From Certhia americana (Eukaryota; Chordata; Aves; Passeriformes; Certhiidae): a stretch of 64,000 bases of DNA. The position numbers and the translations under genes are program-made. Below the pieces are notes generated by a model. It was not told the origin of the DNA. It ran no database searches and saw only the letters and a list, made by a program, of their open reading frames with translations. Of this stretch, positions 11,690 through 25,800 are shown in pieces (positions within the stretch are counted from its first letter, which is position 1; every line of letters starts with the position of its first letter). The stretch spans positions 11,186,758 through 11,250,757 of the forward strand of contig CM031864.1 of the NCBI GenBank assembly GCA_018697195.1, in the 5' to 3' direction.

Positions 11690-13440
11690 CAAGGTAAATA
11701 CACGTGTGCCCAGAGCCACCAGTGAAACAAGACCCCCCCAGCTAGCAGCCTGTCCTTCCCTCACAGGGTCATTGCCGCTCCGGAGATCCCCGGGTTCAAC
11801 CAGCCGAATCTGGACGAGCATGCGCCCGCTCCTGCCCGCTTCCCACCAAACCGAGCCCAGCACTGCCCTGCCGCCGATGGCCTGGCGAGCACCGCGTCCT
11901 CCCTCCCGACACTCCACAGAGCAAACCCCCATCGTCCGGGTTGTGCAGCGGACAGCGGGCCCGCGGGCAACGGCCGGCGCGCCGCTGGTCCCTGCCGGAG
12001 CCCCCGCGGAGCCCCGGGCAACCCCGCGGCTGCGGGGACGCGCTGCCCTACAGACGGTACCACACCGGCGCCAGAGGCAGAGTGGCTCGCCTGGTCGGGC
12101 AGGGACGGCAGCTGTCCTCCGGCTGACAGCTTCCAGTGCCCTCTGAAGCCTGGGTTTGACCGGGCAGCGGCGGTCGCAAAACCCCGCCGGGCTGCCACCG
12201 TAGCCTCGCCGTGCCCGTTACCGGCTACGCCGCGCCGCGCCCCCGCCGAGCCCCGGAGCCCGCGAGCCGCGCCGGCCTGTGACCGGCCCTTCACTCCTCG
12301 CCCCCCCACACACACTCCCCCCGCCTCCTCACTCCGCCCCGCCCACCGCCCCGGCTCTCGGGCCAGCCGGCTGCTCGCCCCCCGGGCGCGGGGCGCGGGC
12401 GCCGCCATGCCGGGCGCGCCCCAAGCGGACCCGCCGCCGCCGGGGGCGCCGCGGCCGGCCAATTGGCGGCGCCGGAGCTGGGCGGCCCGCCCGCATAGCG
12501 GCCCCGCCGCCGACCAATGGGAACGGCTCGGGGCCCCCGCCCCGCCACTCGCGGGAGGCGTCCGCAGCCAATGGCGCGCGGGCGGGGGGTCCCGGCCGGA
12601 GGAGCGCTGCGGCAGCGCGGCGGTGCGCGTGCGCCGAGCGGCCCCCCGCGCCCCTCAGGATCAGCGCGTGGCGGTGGCGCCGCGGGAAATGGCCCGGCCC
12701 TGCTTCCCCCTCACGGCCGCTGCCGGACAGCGCTCCTCCTCCAAATCCCGGCGCCGCTGCCCAATCACGCCGTGGCACTTCCAGAGCGCTGCGGTACCTC
12801 CAGGCATGGCGCTGGGTGGCCCCTGCCAGCACTGCACCCGTTGTGAGCCTCCGCATTGTCACCCTACAGCACTGCACCTTCCGCCGGCTGAGGCACCTCA
12901 GCTCCTGCCCGGCCGCTGCGCCCCTGCACAGACACGGCATCACCCACCCTCCAGGCACTGCATTGAGTGCGCTGCACCGCCCGACCGCCGAGCACTGCTC
13001 CGATGGCCTCTCAGCTCTGCCCCGCTCTGCACAGCCAAGCTGTTGCCACGACACGGCAGCGCAGCGCTGGGTTGCTTCCATCACTGCCCCACACAGCACC
13101 TGTGTCCCTGCTGCACAGTCCAGCCACTGCCTTCACACAATCCTCCGCCTTCTGCAAACCCTCCCCGCACTGCACGCCCCACAAGGTCCTGCCCAGCCCC
13201 TGCACGCCTCTGCGGCACCTCCCCGGTGTGGCACAGCCTCCAGCGCTGGACCACCCCAGGCTGCACGGATCCCCCCCAGCTGCTCTTGCACCGCACAGCT
13301 CACGCCACGCAGACAGTGCAGCTTCCATGCGCTTCCCGGTGTGTTACAGCTTCCACCTTCTTCTCCCTGCACAGCTTCCCTGTGGGCACAGCAGCACTGG
13401 GACCAGCCTGCAACGCACAGCTTTGTTGCTGGCCCACAGC
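11690..13440 (-). promoter_or_regulatory. ST3GAL3: CpG-island promoter of ST3GAL3, copy 2
   Basis: This is the duplicate of the island at 7030-8865. CCAAT boxes recur, including CCAATGGGAACGG near 12515, AGCCAATGGCGCGCGG near 12570 and CCAATCACGCC near 12760. The right half, about 12600-13440, is the better version of the shared sequence. It lacks the poly-A, poly-C and poly-G blocks seen around 8500-8550. Confidence 0.65.
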
Positions 13441-16400
13441 CTTCTAATGCTCCTTAGGCAGAGGGCAAGTGACAAACTCTAATACAACGCCTCTCAGGGA
13501 CAGAATGATAAAGGGAAATTATTAGTTGTGAAGGGGAAAGTCTTCTGAAAGGAAAGAAACTGTAAGGAATAAACCTGCATCTTAAGTGACCAGCCCAGTG
13601 ACCCTCCATTTGTCACTGATAACAAGCAAAACAAAAGGCGATTTTAAGGGAATCTTACTAAAACCATGTCCAGCATGGTGGCAGCTCCCACTGATGCACC
13701 AATGTTGAATGGCAGACCCTGCCTTGAACAGCACAGAGTTGGCTAAGCACTGCCCGTTGACAAAAGACAGAGTTCCTGCTGGTCACAGGGAGAGCTGGTG
13801 GGGGCTCATACAGCCCCATTTTCACAGCCAGAAACCCCACATTGTGCTCTGCACAAATGTAGTCAGTGCAAGTTGGCTGCTATTGTGGCACCCACGCAGC
13901 CAGGCTCCCAGAGCTACCACACTTCTCTACAGAGACACAAGGGAGATGCGTGTCACACTGATATGCTATTGGGTTTTTCAGATGCCAACAACAAGTTCTA
14001 GAGACAGCTCAGGAGACCAACAGACTCATGCAAGCACCTAGGTATCACTGGCACCAATATCCCTGTGAGGAGGTATGTGGAGAGGGGACACGACCACAAT
14101 CCATGCAGCCCTGTCCATCTGCAGATCTGCCCCCAAGATGCTGCCCCTCCAATCCCCAGCTTGCAGGGCTGACCTGCTCAGGGTGCTTCTTGCTCTCACT
14201 CATCTGAGGCAGCTCCCTCCCTCCAGCTTCACGGAAAGCTGGCAGCCAGGGCTGGTGCGGGCAGGCTCCTCCTGCAGCCCCAGCTCAGCTGCTGGGCTCA
14301 TTTCTTCCAGCAAATCCACCGACTCCTGTGCCACATCATGTCTGGCTGGAGCCCAGTTTTACTTTACAAACACTTGCTTTATGCCTGCTCCTCTCTTCCC
14401 CTCTTCATCCCTCTATCTGCGTAAGCTGGGTCTCATCTCCCTGCCTCAACCACCCTGTGACACAGAGCTGCTGCACTGCCTGCTGCCACTGCACCACATC
14501 TGCTCCAGCTGTCCCCAAGCTTTACCTAAACCGCCCCCGACCATACCGCATTTGAACCCCGCAGTGTGCAGGCACAGCAGGTGATCTGATTTCAGTGATG
14601 AGATAAGCGGGGACCTACATCACAAAGCCAGATAGCGACAAGTCTGGGGCTTGCTCCTGAGCCTGTTTTTGTCACTCAGGAAACTCTAACCCCGTTATCA
14701 GGTGTCAGTGTGCTGCAAAGAGCCCAGGATGAAGTCACCCTTCTTGCCAGCTTGGAAAAAACTCAGAAGGCAAGCACTGTGTATCTTGGAAAATCAGGTA
14801 CCAGCACCTGGCAGCTGTTTGATGGCCATGAGATGAATTAAGGCAATGATTAGTGGAGTGATTTGGTTCAAGTAGCAGGACTTTAGCCTGAACATGTTCC
14901 TACTTAGCTTACACATTTCATTCGCAGACAGATGTCAAGCTGGATGTTGCTAGGAGATAGACAGCAGGGGAATAATTAAGTCTGATTAAATCCTATCATA
15001 TTGCTGTGCTGCTTTCCAGAATGCTCTGGAACTTTTTAAAGCCAAACTGACCAAATGATCAGGCAAATGGCTGAGCCCATCTTGCTCAACAAAACCCACT
15101 TGCAGCAAACCTGCTGAGCTTGTGGCTATCCATGTGTCTGCAGAGAATTTCCTACAGCAGCACTGGCCACAATCTAGAGAAAAAAGGCTCTGGCAGAGGG
15201 CACAGCTGGTGGCTGCATTAGCAGGTAGCACAAAATAGTTAGAGCAGGAGCAGGCAGTGAGACATTCTACCCTTGTGTCCCTGCATCAGTGCTGCAGAGA
15301 CACTCATGTTGGACTAAGCATGACTTGGACACACCAGTGTGACCATAAGCAAAACTTCCTTCTGCCCTTCTTTTGAAAGGAGCCCACCTGGAGCATGCCA
15401 AAATTGGTCTACCAATTCCCCTTATGTGCACGAGGAGATGCTGAGCACCACAAGGCATTCCCACTGAACTGATGCCTGTCTGCATTTTCTTTCATGGTGG
15501 TTGAGCCATACACTATATGGGGGGAACAGCTACAGGTTATTTTCCCACCAGAAAATAAAGTTAGGCTGTAACAATCTGCATCAGATGCCATCAGCTCCAG
15601 GCTTTCTTCATAGAGACTTCTTATTTCATTTTGTTTCTTTCCCCTATAAAAATTACTATTCTAATAAGCACATTGTAATTCTTCTCCCGAAATTAAATGT
15701 CATCAAATCAGACCCGATACTAATTAATGCAATATTTTATGATTAATTAAATACCACTATATACCACAGCAAAGATCTCTTTCAGTAATGGCTAGACAGA
15801 GATTACCTCTGCTGATGCACAGGCTCAAGGAATGCAGTCTGGGCTGTAAGACACTTATAGTTTGTCTTATCTCTCTGGCCAAACTTGTTTCATCTCACAC
15901 ACTCATGTATTATTCTTAAATGCAGACTGAACGTGATCAGACTGTGGAGACCACATTTCTGGTGTTCTGGCTACTCTAAGGACAGAAGTGTTAAATAGCA
16001 TCAGCACCAGGCCCACACAAAACAAGCTAAAACAATCTGAACTTGGTTCAAAAATCTGCTACCCTCCAGATGTTTTCAACAGCAAAGAATCACACTTACC
16101 CCTTTGTGAGCAGGTAAACACCTGGAGCCTGCCTGATCACCTCCCCAAGAGCTCTGCCTGACTGGACCAGGTTTCCAAGGGTCTTCCTCAGATGAAGTGA
16201 CCCAATGGTCCTGCGTGGCAGGCGGCCGTGCAAGTGCAAAGCCCGTGGCCAGCACCCTGCTCAGCAGTTCATCTCCTTGCAGTAATTCCAATACACTATG
16301 TTTGGTTCACTCAGAGTTTCCAAGTGAGGAGGTAGGCTTGAATTGAAGACAAGCATTGAAGACTCCCACTTTTATGGGTCTGTTTCAGGAGTCCCTCACC

Positions 16401-17266
16401 CTCACGTTCAGAAGAGCATCCCACCTCCCTGTGTCTGGCTTCAGCTTGCAGACATACCATTTTATTCTGCCTTCTGCTTGATTAAAGAGCCTTTCAGAGC
16501 CTGGCATTTTCTCTTTGTGACACTGCACATATGCTGCAAGCAAACCCCCTCTCATCCATCTTTCTGAAAAGCTAAATATACTGAGTCGCTTAATTCTCTT
16601 TCTGCCAGGCTTTTCCTCCCACCCTCAAGCCATTTTTTTTGAGTTTCTGCTCTATAGAGCCTCTCTGATTTTCCTGAATCCTTTTCAAGATATAGAATCC
16701 CACAATGAGCCTCCCTAATGCTTTGACACAGGGATTTAATCTGCTTTTCCTATTTTCTGTCTTTAAGGGATGCATTAGTCCTTTCTGCTATAGCATCAGG
16801 ATAAGCATTCAGGCAGGATTGTCTCGAATCTTTTCCAGACCCCCTGCTGGCAGGTTAGAACCACCTGAATCTCAGCTGCACATCCAAATGGAGTTTGGTG
16901 GTTGGGGACACCGCCACTCCCACACACCTCCCTCACTCACTCCCTGTCCTAGAATCATGGATGTCAGGGTTGCCACATTTGGGGGGGGGCTTAAGGAGCT
17001 GAGCTTGGCAGCCTTAGGAAGATTTACTGAGCCCTGGTGAGCTGTCTAGGAGCAAATGTCCTGCTCCCAGTAGGTTACGGTGCCGTGAAAGAGAGGAGAG
17101 CACAAAACCAAGCAGTGCCTGCTGGCATCCAGGCTTGTTTGACTGTCTGGGAAGTATTTTGCAATGCCTGTTAATATATTACCTGTTCTGTTCAGAGTGA
17201 CAATGGTCACTGTAGAATCTGTGCATGGACTAGTTACCAGGCTGCACACCGTGAACACAGTCTCTT

Positions 17267-17330
17267 AAAAATAGGCTAGGTTCCATCTTTAATCTTCCAT
17301 CTAAAAATAGGTGGAGGTTCCATCTTTAAT
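17267..17330. repeat. Imperfect tandem duplication, unit about 36 bp
   Basis: The phrase AAAAATAGG followed by GGTTCCATCTTTAATC appears twice in succession, at 17267 and 17303. The second unit is partly diverged. No function is apparent. Confidence 0.7.
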
Positions 17331-19797
17331 CCTACTCCTTAAGAAATCAACAGCCTCCCCAGTGAAGCCTACCTGAGATCTGGAGTGAAATAGGGAATCT
17401 TTCTCAGCCCAGGTACCATCACATATAACATTATCCATTATTATGGATATAGCAGTGCATTTTTTTCATGCCAGTGCTGCAGGAACCTTGAATGAGCTCA
17501 GCTCCAGCTGTGGCTGTGCTGCCTCTCCAAAGCCGGGAATGTTGTCCTTGAGTTTCTGAGATGATTGCTAAATAAACTTGAATTTCAGAGATGGTCTAAA
17601 CTGTGATGGCCGTGAACCTCAATGGGTTCATCTTGAGCTCTTCAGACAGGCATTTCATACCATAAAAATAGCCGGAAGAGTCAGGCGAGGCAGGCAGGCA
17701 CCATCCAGCCACTGCCTCCTCTCAAATGGGAATGGCAGGAGTGATTCCATCTCATGTGCTGTCACAGAGAGGAGGGAATTTGGCAAAGCAGTGGCACAAG
17801 GAGAGGCTGCAGATCTCCAGACCAGCCACACTCCTCAGGCCGAAGTAATTAGCAAACAATCTGATGCTTTAATCACAGACTCTCCCAAACATATGTGTTA
17901 ATTTTTAATGGATGGTCAGCTGGTAGGAGGCCAGCATAATCTAAAGAGCCAAAACAATGGTCAGAGAAATGGCAGAGAGCCCCAGACTGCCACTGGGTAG
18001 GTGAAAGCACAGTTAAGGGCATCCTGAGGCTGTTACACAGGGAAACTCCTCCCTGGGTAAAAGAAAAGTTCTGGTTGCTGAGAGCAGGAACATCTATAGA
18101 GAACTCCTTGCCTTCTCCACTGCTTTCAGTAATGCTGTAGGATTTTAATTAAAAGTATGTATTATAAAGATTAATAAAACTCAAGTAGATTAACAACTAC
18201 ATGTATTAAGAGCTACATTCTGAGATGTGTCAGTGAGCCAAGGCTTAACAGGGAGACATCAACAACAGGAAGCCTACCTAGACCCCCAGTGACTCCTGGT
18301 CCAGTGTCATTTAATAGGTGTTAATATCAATTATCTGGATGACAAGATGAATGCTTACATTTGGGGCTGATAAAACACTAAACAGGCTGCTTGCTGCTAC
18401 AGCATGAGCTGAATGGCTTGGGAAAATGATAACAGCCCACAGCACAGTGATGGGCTGCAAAGGAAGGGTCTTGGGAGTGGAGAAGACAGGCTGTATGTAC
18501 CACAGGGTGGAGAATCTCCCTGAAAGCGGGGGTGGGAGGCGAAATTAAGGAAAAAAGCTGAAAAAGAGCTGTCCCCACACATGACTGTTGCCATGAGCCT
18601 GCAGCACAGTACCTTGGCTCTGAGGGCCATGAGTCAGAGGGGCATGTAGGGGATTTCCAAGCAGAGCTACAGCTCTGGCAAAGCCAACCTGATGTCTGGT
18701 CCAGCTCTCCCAAACTTCAGAACAGGCACAGAAATCCCAAGGAGCATCAACACCACCACAAAAAAAAAAAAAGGAGCTAAGGTTGGAAATGTAACAAATA
18801 AGGCTACATAGGATGTGAGGAGTACAAGCTACTTCACTGCCCCAGAAGAGGGTCTCCTCACTGCCAGAGTAATGGTATGGGCAGAAGGAAGTCCAGGAGC
18901 CAAAGGTGAGAAGATGAAGATAGGAAAAACCTCAAGCCTGAAATGAAGTACCGCACGGTTACTGAATGCTGCGGGGGCAGCCATCCTCACCATGAAGCAG
19001 CTTGCAAAGTAAGTTTAGATCTCAACTAGATCTCAACAAATTTAAGGTCTCAACTTAAATTATTTGACATCTATGGCTCAGGCATGAAGAAGAGATGCTG
19101 CATGGACGTGCTGTTGTTTTGCCCTGACCTGTAAGCATCCTTCCTGATCTCCTGTCCAAACAGCTCCAGCAGCAAAAATGAGGCCAGGACTGATTCCTGC
19201 TTGCCAGAGAAGGTGCAGAGGGCTCTGCCTGAGGACAGTTTTGCTTACCTCCTCTTCCAGCTCATGCACACGTCTTTCTAAAAACAGGTACAACAGCCTG
19301 AGCTAGCTCTGTGGCATTATACTACCTGCATCAGTGCTCATTGCTAGCCCTTGACCGAGGGAATTTGTAATTTCCAGCCTGGAGCGTCAGTACTTAATTA
19401 CTTGCACCAGAACAATCCCTTGTGCACCTTTAGCTGGCCTGCTATGGTGATGGGGCCACGAGCCATTTTATCCTATTCAATGTGAACCTCCTCTCCGTTG
19501 CTTCTTTGGTGAATTGGAGACTCTGAACCCAAGTAATGCACCAGCAACCTTCATATAACACAGCAACCACCTCTGTTACTCATACTTGTCTCTCTCATAC
19601 ATGCCCAAGTGAGCTGATGCCAAAACCCACAGCATAAGCACAGCAGTACAAGTGCTCAGGTCAGTGTCCACTTCAGGTTTACAAACCTTCTCCATTTGGG
19701 TCACTCTGATCTCTTTCCCCACATGTCCAAAGGAAATGATCAGCAGTGCTGCCTCTGGTAAGCAACTCTCAGGGCATGTCTTGTCTGCAGAGCCACA

Positions 19798-19866
19798 GGC
19801 TGCACCCCTGTTGGTGAACAGGCTGCACCCCTGTTGGTGAACAGGCTGCACCCCTGTTGGTGACTG
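19798..19866. repeat. 23-bp minisatellite, three units
   Basis: The unit GGCTGCACCCCTGTTGGTGA plus ACA is repeated three times head to tail with no visible change except at the end of the last unit. It lies in the intergenic region. Near-perfect identity suggests recent slippage, so copy number is probably polymorphic. Confidence 0.85.
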
Positions 19867-22800
19867 CCCCTCTCAAAACCCTGTGATGCACCAAGGGACA
19901 TCAACACCCCCCCAGGGTGCAGGGCCATGAGCCCAGAGAGATATTCTTGAAGCATCTCACCTCCTACACATGCGAGACCAGACCAAGCGTAATGCTCAGG
20001 AAAGGGATCAAGGAGATGGGAAGTAGCAAGAGCAAGGAGAGGCAGGAGGAAGTGAAAGCACCAGGGACCTCAAATGCTGCCAGTCACTAAGTGGGTGGTG
20101 GGAGGAACTGCTGATGGAGGAGCTTCACGATTGGTCATGAGAACAGCTGCCTGGCCTGGGGCACTGGGTTGGCAGGATAGCTGCCAGTTGACGTAGCCCT
20201 GCCAGATCCCAGTGCCTTTCTTCCTCACTCTTGGGTGCTCAGGCTTATCTGCTCCATCTGCTCCCCCTTAGGAAAAGGAAGCAAGAAGAGGAGTCACCCA
20301 GCATGGCATAGGCCATAGGAGCTGTGTAGGAAGGTGCAGGGGCTGAGTGCTTAGTTTGCACTGCTCTGACTGTGGTGCTGCAGGTCATGGCCAAGGGTTT
20401 GTGCTCTGCTGCAGGACATGAACATGCTCGGTTTTGGAGATTCAGCAATTGTGACAACCTGTGCATTCCTGTGTTGGTTTTCATAACAGGGAGTTAGAGC
20501 AGCCAGGGGGAAAGGCCTCTGGGTGCTGTTTGCTGGCAGGATGTGGGCTAATCACAGCCATGAAGAGGCAGCTGCCAGCCACAGGCAGCGGACACAGACA
20601 GAAGGGTGCAGCTGAAACATCTCACCTCCCCACCCCCGCCCCCAGTACATCAGTCAAAACCACACAAGTCTATGTTGATAGGTATGAGTGAAAACAGGAC
20701 TAAGGGGACACTGGATCCTTGTGTAGTAAGTGGGATCCCAAACAGTGAATGTACAGAGCTGCCAGCCAGTGGAGGACTCTGCCCTTGTCCCAGCAGTGAT
20801 GGGGAACCAGCCAGGCCATCAGGTCCTTGTTTTCAGCTGTAGCCCACCTCACCCAGCCACAAGAAGGTGGGGATAAAGCTCTGCTTCTCCAACAAAACTT
20901 CTCCACCCTGCTCCATGGCAACCAACTCCATATACCAAAGCCAAGGGAATATGAACTTTCTGTAGCCATCACCTGAGCCACCGCTATGCTGGGGGTTGCT
21001 GGCAGATCCACAGGGTCAGGCAGAAGCAGCTGCTCAGGGCTGGAACTTTCCAGGTCTCAGTAGCCAGTTGAGGAAGGTTTGCACCTGCAGCTGAACTGGT
21101 CCTTCCAATGCAGGGATGGAGTAAGACAAATACAGTGAGGTGTTGGTACCAATGACACCCTCCCCAACAGACTGGTTCCTGGTGAATGGGTTAGGTTAGC
21201 ACCATTGCTCTGTGCAGTCACCCAGACAAGTCCTGTGTTCACAGTCCAGCACCTACAACCCATCTGTGTTGGCATTTGAACCCTGGGGTGAAGCTGGGTA
21301 GAGCAGCCTGTTTCAGCCCAGCCCAGCTCCCCTCTAACCCAGCCATAGATCCTGTGTAGGACAGTTCTCCCCTCTGCCAGCACCCATGACAGTCATGGCT
21401 TGGCAATGTCACCTCCCAGCAGCACTGTGTCACTGTGTGTGTCCAGGGCATCAGCGCCCTGTTTCATGCAAGGCTTCCCCAGCAGACTGAGGGACCAACT
21501 TCAGATAAGCCTGGCCACAGGACATAGCCTCTTGCCCTCCATAAACTCACCCCAGCCACATCCAAATCACTGCTCTTTCCACTCCACCAGCTGCAGACAG
21601 CCCCACAGAGGTCTCTGATGAAAAGGGGAAGCTTTGATACCTTCTTCTATAGAACTTTCCATGCCTCAGGTGCTGCAGAAAAGCCAAACTTCTCAGCTGA
21701 AAGAGCTCCCCAGTTCTGTGACAGCAAGTAACCCATGTCACTGCCGTGCTTCAGTCCCACAGCTTCAAATTCCTCCCTCCTTTTCCTTCACAAGCCAGGA
21801 AATGCCCTCAATGTCGAGATCACAGTGAGACCTGGGAAATTAAGCTGCTCTCTCAAAAGCACAAGCTGCACAAGTTCAGAGGGAGAAGGATGGTGGTATC
21901 CTGCATCAGTAGCTGCTCCCAGCAAACCCAGAGCCACAGCACCCGGTCAGTGTTGCCTTCCCATGGGGAACAGCCCACGCTTCTCCCATTGCACCAGGTG
22001 GCTGCAGCTGGGAGAGGCATCACGTGGTCTGGATGTGGAGTGATCCTGTCATCTCTCCCTCATCAGCACAGCCAGGCCTAAAAATATCCCGGAGTGGGTT
22101 GATGGTGGATGTGCTACAGTCTCCATTATGCAGACGGAAATGGCTGATCCCTGCCAGAATGCCTAGGGAAGCACCAGCTTCTCTGCCCTGCACTGGCACA
22201 GGATCTTGGGATCCTGTGCTGTGCTGCAGAATTCTCCATAGGAGAGAGGTGCCATGGACAGACCATGGCACAGAGCATCCCAGCCAGGCACAGCATCACT
22301 GCTAGGGATATCCTGGCCAGGGCAGACAGCTCCACAGGCTTTGTCCTTCCTGGGTGCCTGGGACTGAGCAGGATGGGGAAGAGGGAAATGGAGTTCCACA
22401 CCCCAGTGCCACGAACTCCTAACAGTGATGAAACAGGGAGCTGCCCAGGAAGCACATGATGTGCACCCAGGCAGCTGAGCTGACAGCACTGTGTGTGCAA
22501 GCATATGGACACAGGGAGCTGAAGGACAAGTTAGCAGAGCAGCCACAGCAGGAGTGGGATGAACCTTCAGCCCACAGGAAAAACCAGAGGAGCACAAGAG
22601 CAAGGGTCCAAATTTACAGCTTGGCCAGGAAGAGGGTTGGCTGGCTTTATGTCCTGCAACATGCTGCCAAAGGGCAAAGCTTCCAGCTCCTCACTTCCCA
22701 TTCCTGCACGTCCCAAATCCACAGGTCCTGACAGTAAACGTAGCTGCTGACGCTGAGCCTCGGGCAATCACTTGCCCAATAAACCGGGAAAAGCAGCAGA

Positions 22801-25800
22801 CAGGGCTGGAGAAGTCAGGAAGGATGTAGCAGCTCCCATAGGAATGGCTTACAGGGTAAGATCACAAATTCAGTGCCAGAGATTCCAGCTCTGAAACAGA
22901 CTCTTGGCTGGTAGGTAGAGTCTGATTTCATCCCAGCCTCAGAGGAGTCCCCAGGATGTCACAAGTATCCTTGACTACAAACCTGAAGCGCCGTTTACTC
23001 ACCCTCACTGCATGGTGTGCTTTCCTCAGATCCTGGGCCAGCAGGGCAAGCTCCCTGCACAGCCAAATCTCTCCTGGAATAGTGATCCAGCATCAAGGCC
23101 ACACTGACTGGGCAGCACTTTCCAGAGGCATATGCCCCAAGCAGGGACCTGTCACACCTCTCCCTGCACCAGACAGCTGGCAGCTCCCACAATCTGCAGG
23201 GAGCTGTCGCCAGGGATCAGAGCCCTGAGCAATCTCACCTGCTTGTAGGGCTGGAGGACAGGTTGTGCTGGGAGAGCAGTGAGTCCAAAACACCATATGG
23301 CTCAGCCATAGCCAGGCATCTGTTCACTGGGAAGCGGAAAGTCTGCCTCAGTAGGTACCAGGCACCTCTCCAAAAAGGCTGCACAAGGGCTCTTCTGTCC
23401 AGTGGCTTCTGGAGGAAGGATTCTCTAGGCAGGCTCCACCCTGCCTGGAGTAGGGGTGGGGATCTGCTGTGAGAGGTGATGACTGTCCAGCCCCCAGGAT
23501 CACCCCCACAGCCCTAGCCCTGCATTCTCTCTGGGAATGGTCTGTGCAGCCTCCACACAGCAGTGCACAACTGGAGGATGCTTCTTTGCAGTCTGCACAG
23601 ATAGCCAAAGGACTGATCCAGGTCCCCCAAATCCCAAATCTGAATCCCAAATTCAGCTCCAGCCCCCACAAGATGACAGAGAGTGGAGGTCACAGGCAGG
23701 CAGGATTGATCCTGGGAAGCTGTCTCAACCAGCATGGTCCAGGATAGCAGTGAATGAACCAGGCTCCTGGGGAAACACCACCCAAGCACACTGTGCCAGT
23801 GCAATGCCCCACACAGGCAACAGTCCAGCCCAGAACAGGCAGGGCAGTGGGGCAGGAGAGACCTCACTACACCGTGCTGGGACCCTTTAAAAGGGCTGCT
23901 CTGGAGAAGATGAGAAGCAAGAAGTCCTTCCTCATGTGCTGGCCCATCAGGTGCTGATGTGCCTGGCTCCCAGCCCACCAGCTCGGAGTCACGCAGCTCC
24001 CATGAACGCTGCCTTTCTTCTCCCTGCTGCAAAGCCCTTGGCAGCCCCTCACCAGCTTCAACTGAGGAGGGAGAAGAGCCAAGATATCTTTTTCTGTCCT
24101 TTTCCCTTGCCAGGCTCTGCACAGTGCTGAGGGCCCAAGCTGGGGGTCTCCCTGCTGGTGACAGGACTGCAGACCTCTGCTCCCACAGGAGTCACCCTCC
24201 AACCAGCAAGGAAGAGCAGGGTTGTCCCCAGCCCCACTGTGTGGAGGGCTGAGGGTCCAAATAGGATGCCCTGTGCTACCTCTGCATATGAAAGAGAATG
24301 ACAGAATGTGAGCATTTATACTTTTGCCAGTCCCTGTGGACACCAGCTGTTAAACAGTGTTTGGAAACATCTATCCAGCTGGAACTGGGAAAGCCAGAGA
24401 GGACTTAGGACAGACCCGTCTCTGGCTGCCAACACAACTGCTCTCTTCATCCTGCCCTGGCTCTGCTGGGCCTGGACAAGCAAAGCTGTGTTCCTGCTGC
24501 AGAGCCAAGTGGCCTAGGCAGCCATCCACCACAGACAACCACAGTTCCAAACCACACGGGCTGCTCAGCCCTTTGGTGTAGCTGCTCCACATCACCAGTT
24601 TCCTTGCTCTCCTGCATCACATCCACTCCTGTTTTCCATGGAACTGTCTAAGTTAATTGCTCCTCTGTACCTCTACCTGCAGCCCATCAGCACCTACCAT
24701 AAAGGCATCCATATTCTGCACTCAGGACACTGTCATTTCTTTTTAATTGCTTGTGGCTGTCAGAATTGAAGTTTGAGTTAATCCCTGCTACGAGGATAGG
24801 CAAGAAAATTAACCCAAAAGTTATAGAGATACTGTATTCAAGAGAAGCAGGAGCACTTGAGGAAATTAGAGTCCAAGCATAACATCCTGTGTTGATGCTG
24901 AATTGTATCCCCATTCATCTGTTTAGTTCAGAAATAAATTTTGCACCTTTAAAACTCGATCTGAGAGTGAAGGAGGAGAATGAGAAGCAATGGAATGTCT
25001 GAGGTGGCTGTTTTCAAAACATAACAATGAGTCTTCAGCTTTCCCTTCACACACAGCCTGTGTTGCCTTCCCAAATTTGCCCTAAACCAGGACACATATG
25101 AACTAATATCAGCTCATTCACAACCACCTGATCCCCATGTCTGAAGTGTCTCTGGAGATTCATGGGTAAAACATGCTGCCATGCCCCCCCAAATTCCGAA
25201 AGACTTTGGGATTGAGTCACTATGCTTCTTGTAGTAGTTTGCTTTGGTCTATAGCATACTTGTTTGACTGTAAAGACAGGTTTGCTCCTAACTCTGTACG
25301 GAGGATTTCAGCCTGGATATGAAAACCAGCCACCCACCTTGCCTACCGTGTGTGAGGAGGCAGCTCTTCCTTCAGTCAGCAGTGTGGATAACGGTGAGAG
25401 CATCCCAGTTCCTGGGGTGTTGGGCAGCATGAGGGGCCCACACTGCCAGGCAGTAACTCATGGGAGCTAAAAGAGCTCAGGCAGCAGGCCTGTTGCATTT
25501 CTCTCCTGCATCATGTACTGAAGGTGTTCACAGCCCACTAGAACCATTCATAACAGTGAAAACATTTCCTAAATGCAGAATTCCAGGCCAAAGACACCTC
25601 TTCTCAAGCTCTCCTACCTCACTCAGTTTTGTTTCAAAATTAATATGCATACTATACCATTTAAATCTTTTTCCAGTATCCTCCCACACACTTCCCTCAT
25701 TTGCTAGGTGCTGTCAGAACTGTTTTGATGCTGGCGTTGTCACATTACTCATGCTGCAGCAAGGAGGCTGTGGCAGTGCTTCTGCATGGATCTGCCACAG

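Larger units (their letters stand above)
9558..13459. repeat. Copy 2 of the 4 kb false duplication, error-rich on its left side
   Basis: This is collinear with 4865-8865 but differs by many one- to three-base indels and some substitutions. By hand I count about 15-20 differences in roughly 135 bases (5083 onward against the stretch starting near 9772). Single-base drops and extra bases beside short homopolymers dominate, as in raw long reads. Quality improves to the right: 13000-13459 reads cleanly, while the matching end of copy 1 is the noisy one. Confidence 0.9.

Noticed and set aside
12279..13457. 392-codon plus-strand open frame
   Set aside because: It corresponds to the same island in the duplicate copy, with no family resemblance and a different predicted protein from copy 1.
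18300..18420. Possible CR1 reverse-transcriptase relic (AATTATCTGGATGACAAGATG)
   Set aside because: Only a short stretch resembles the CR1 ORF2 wording and the flanks do not continue it.
23514..24122. 202-codon minus-strand open frame between KDM4A and ST3GAL3
   Set aside because: No recognisable domain, no splice partners, and competing frames on the opposite strand.
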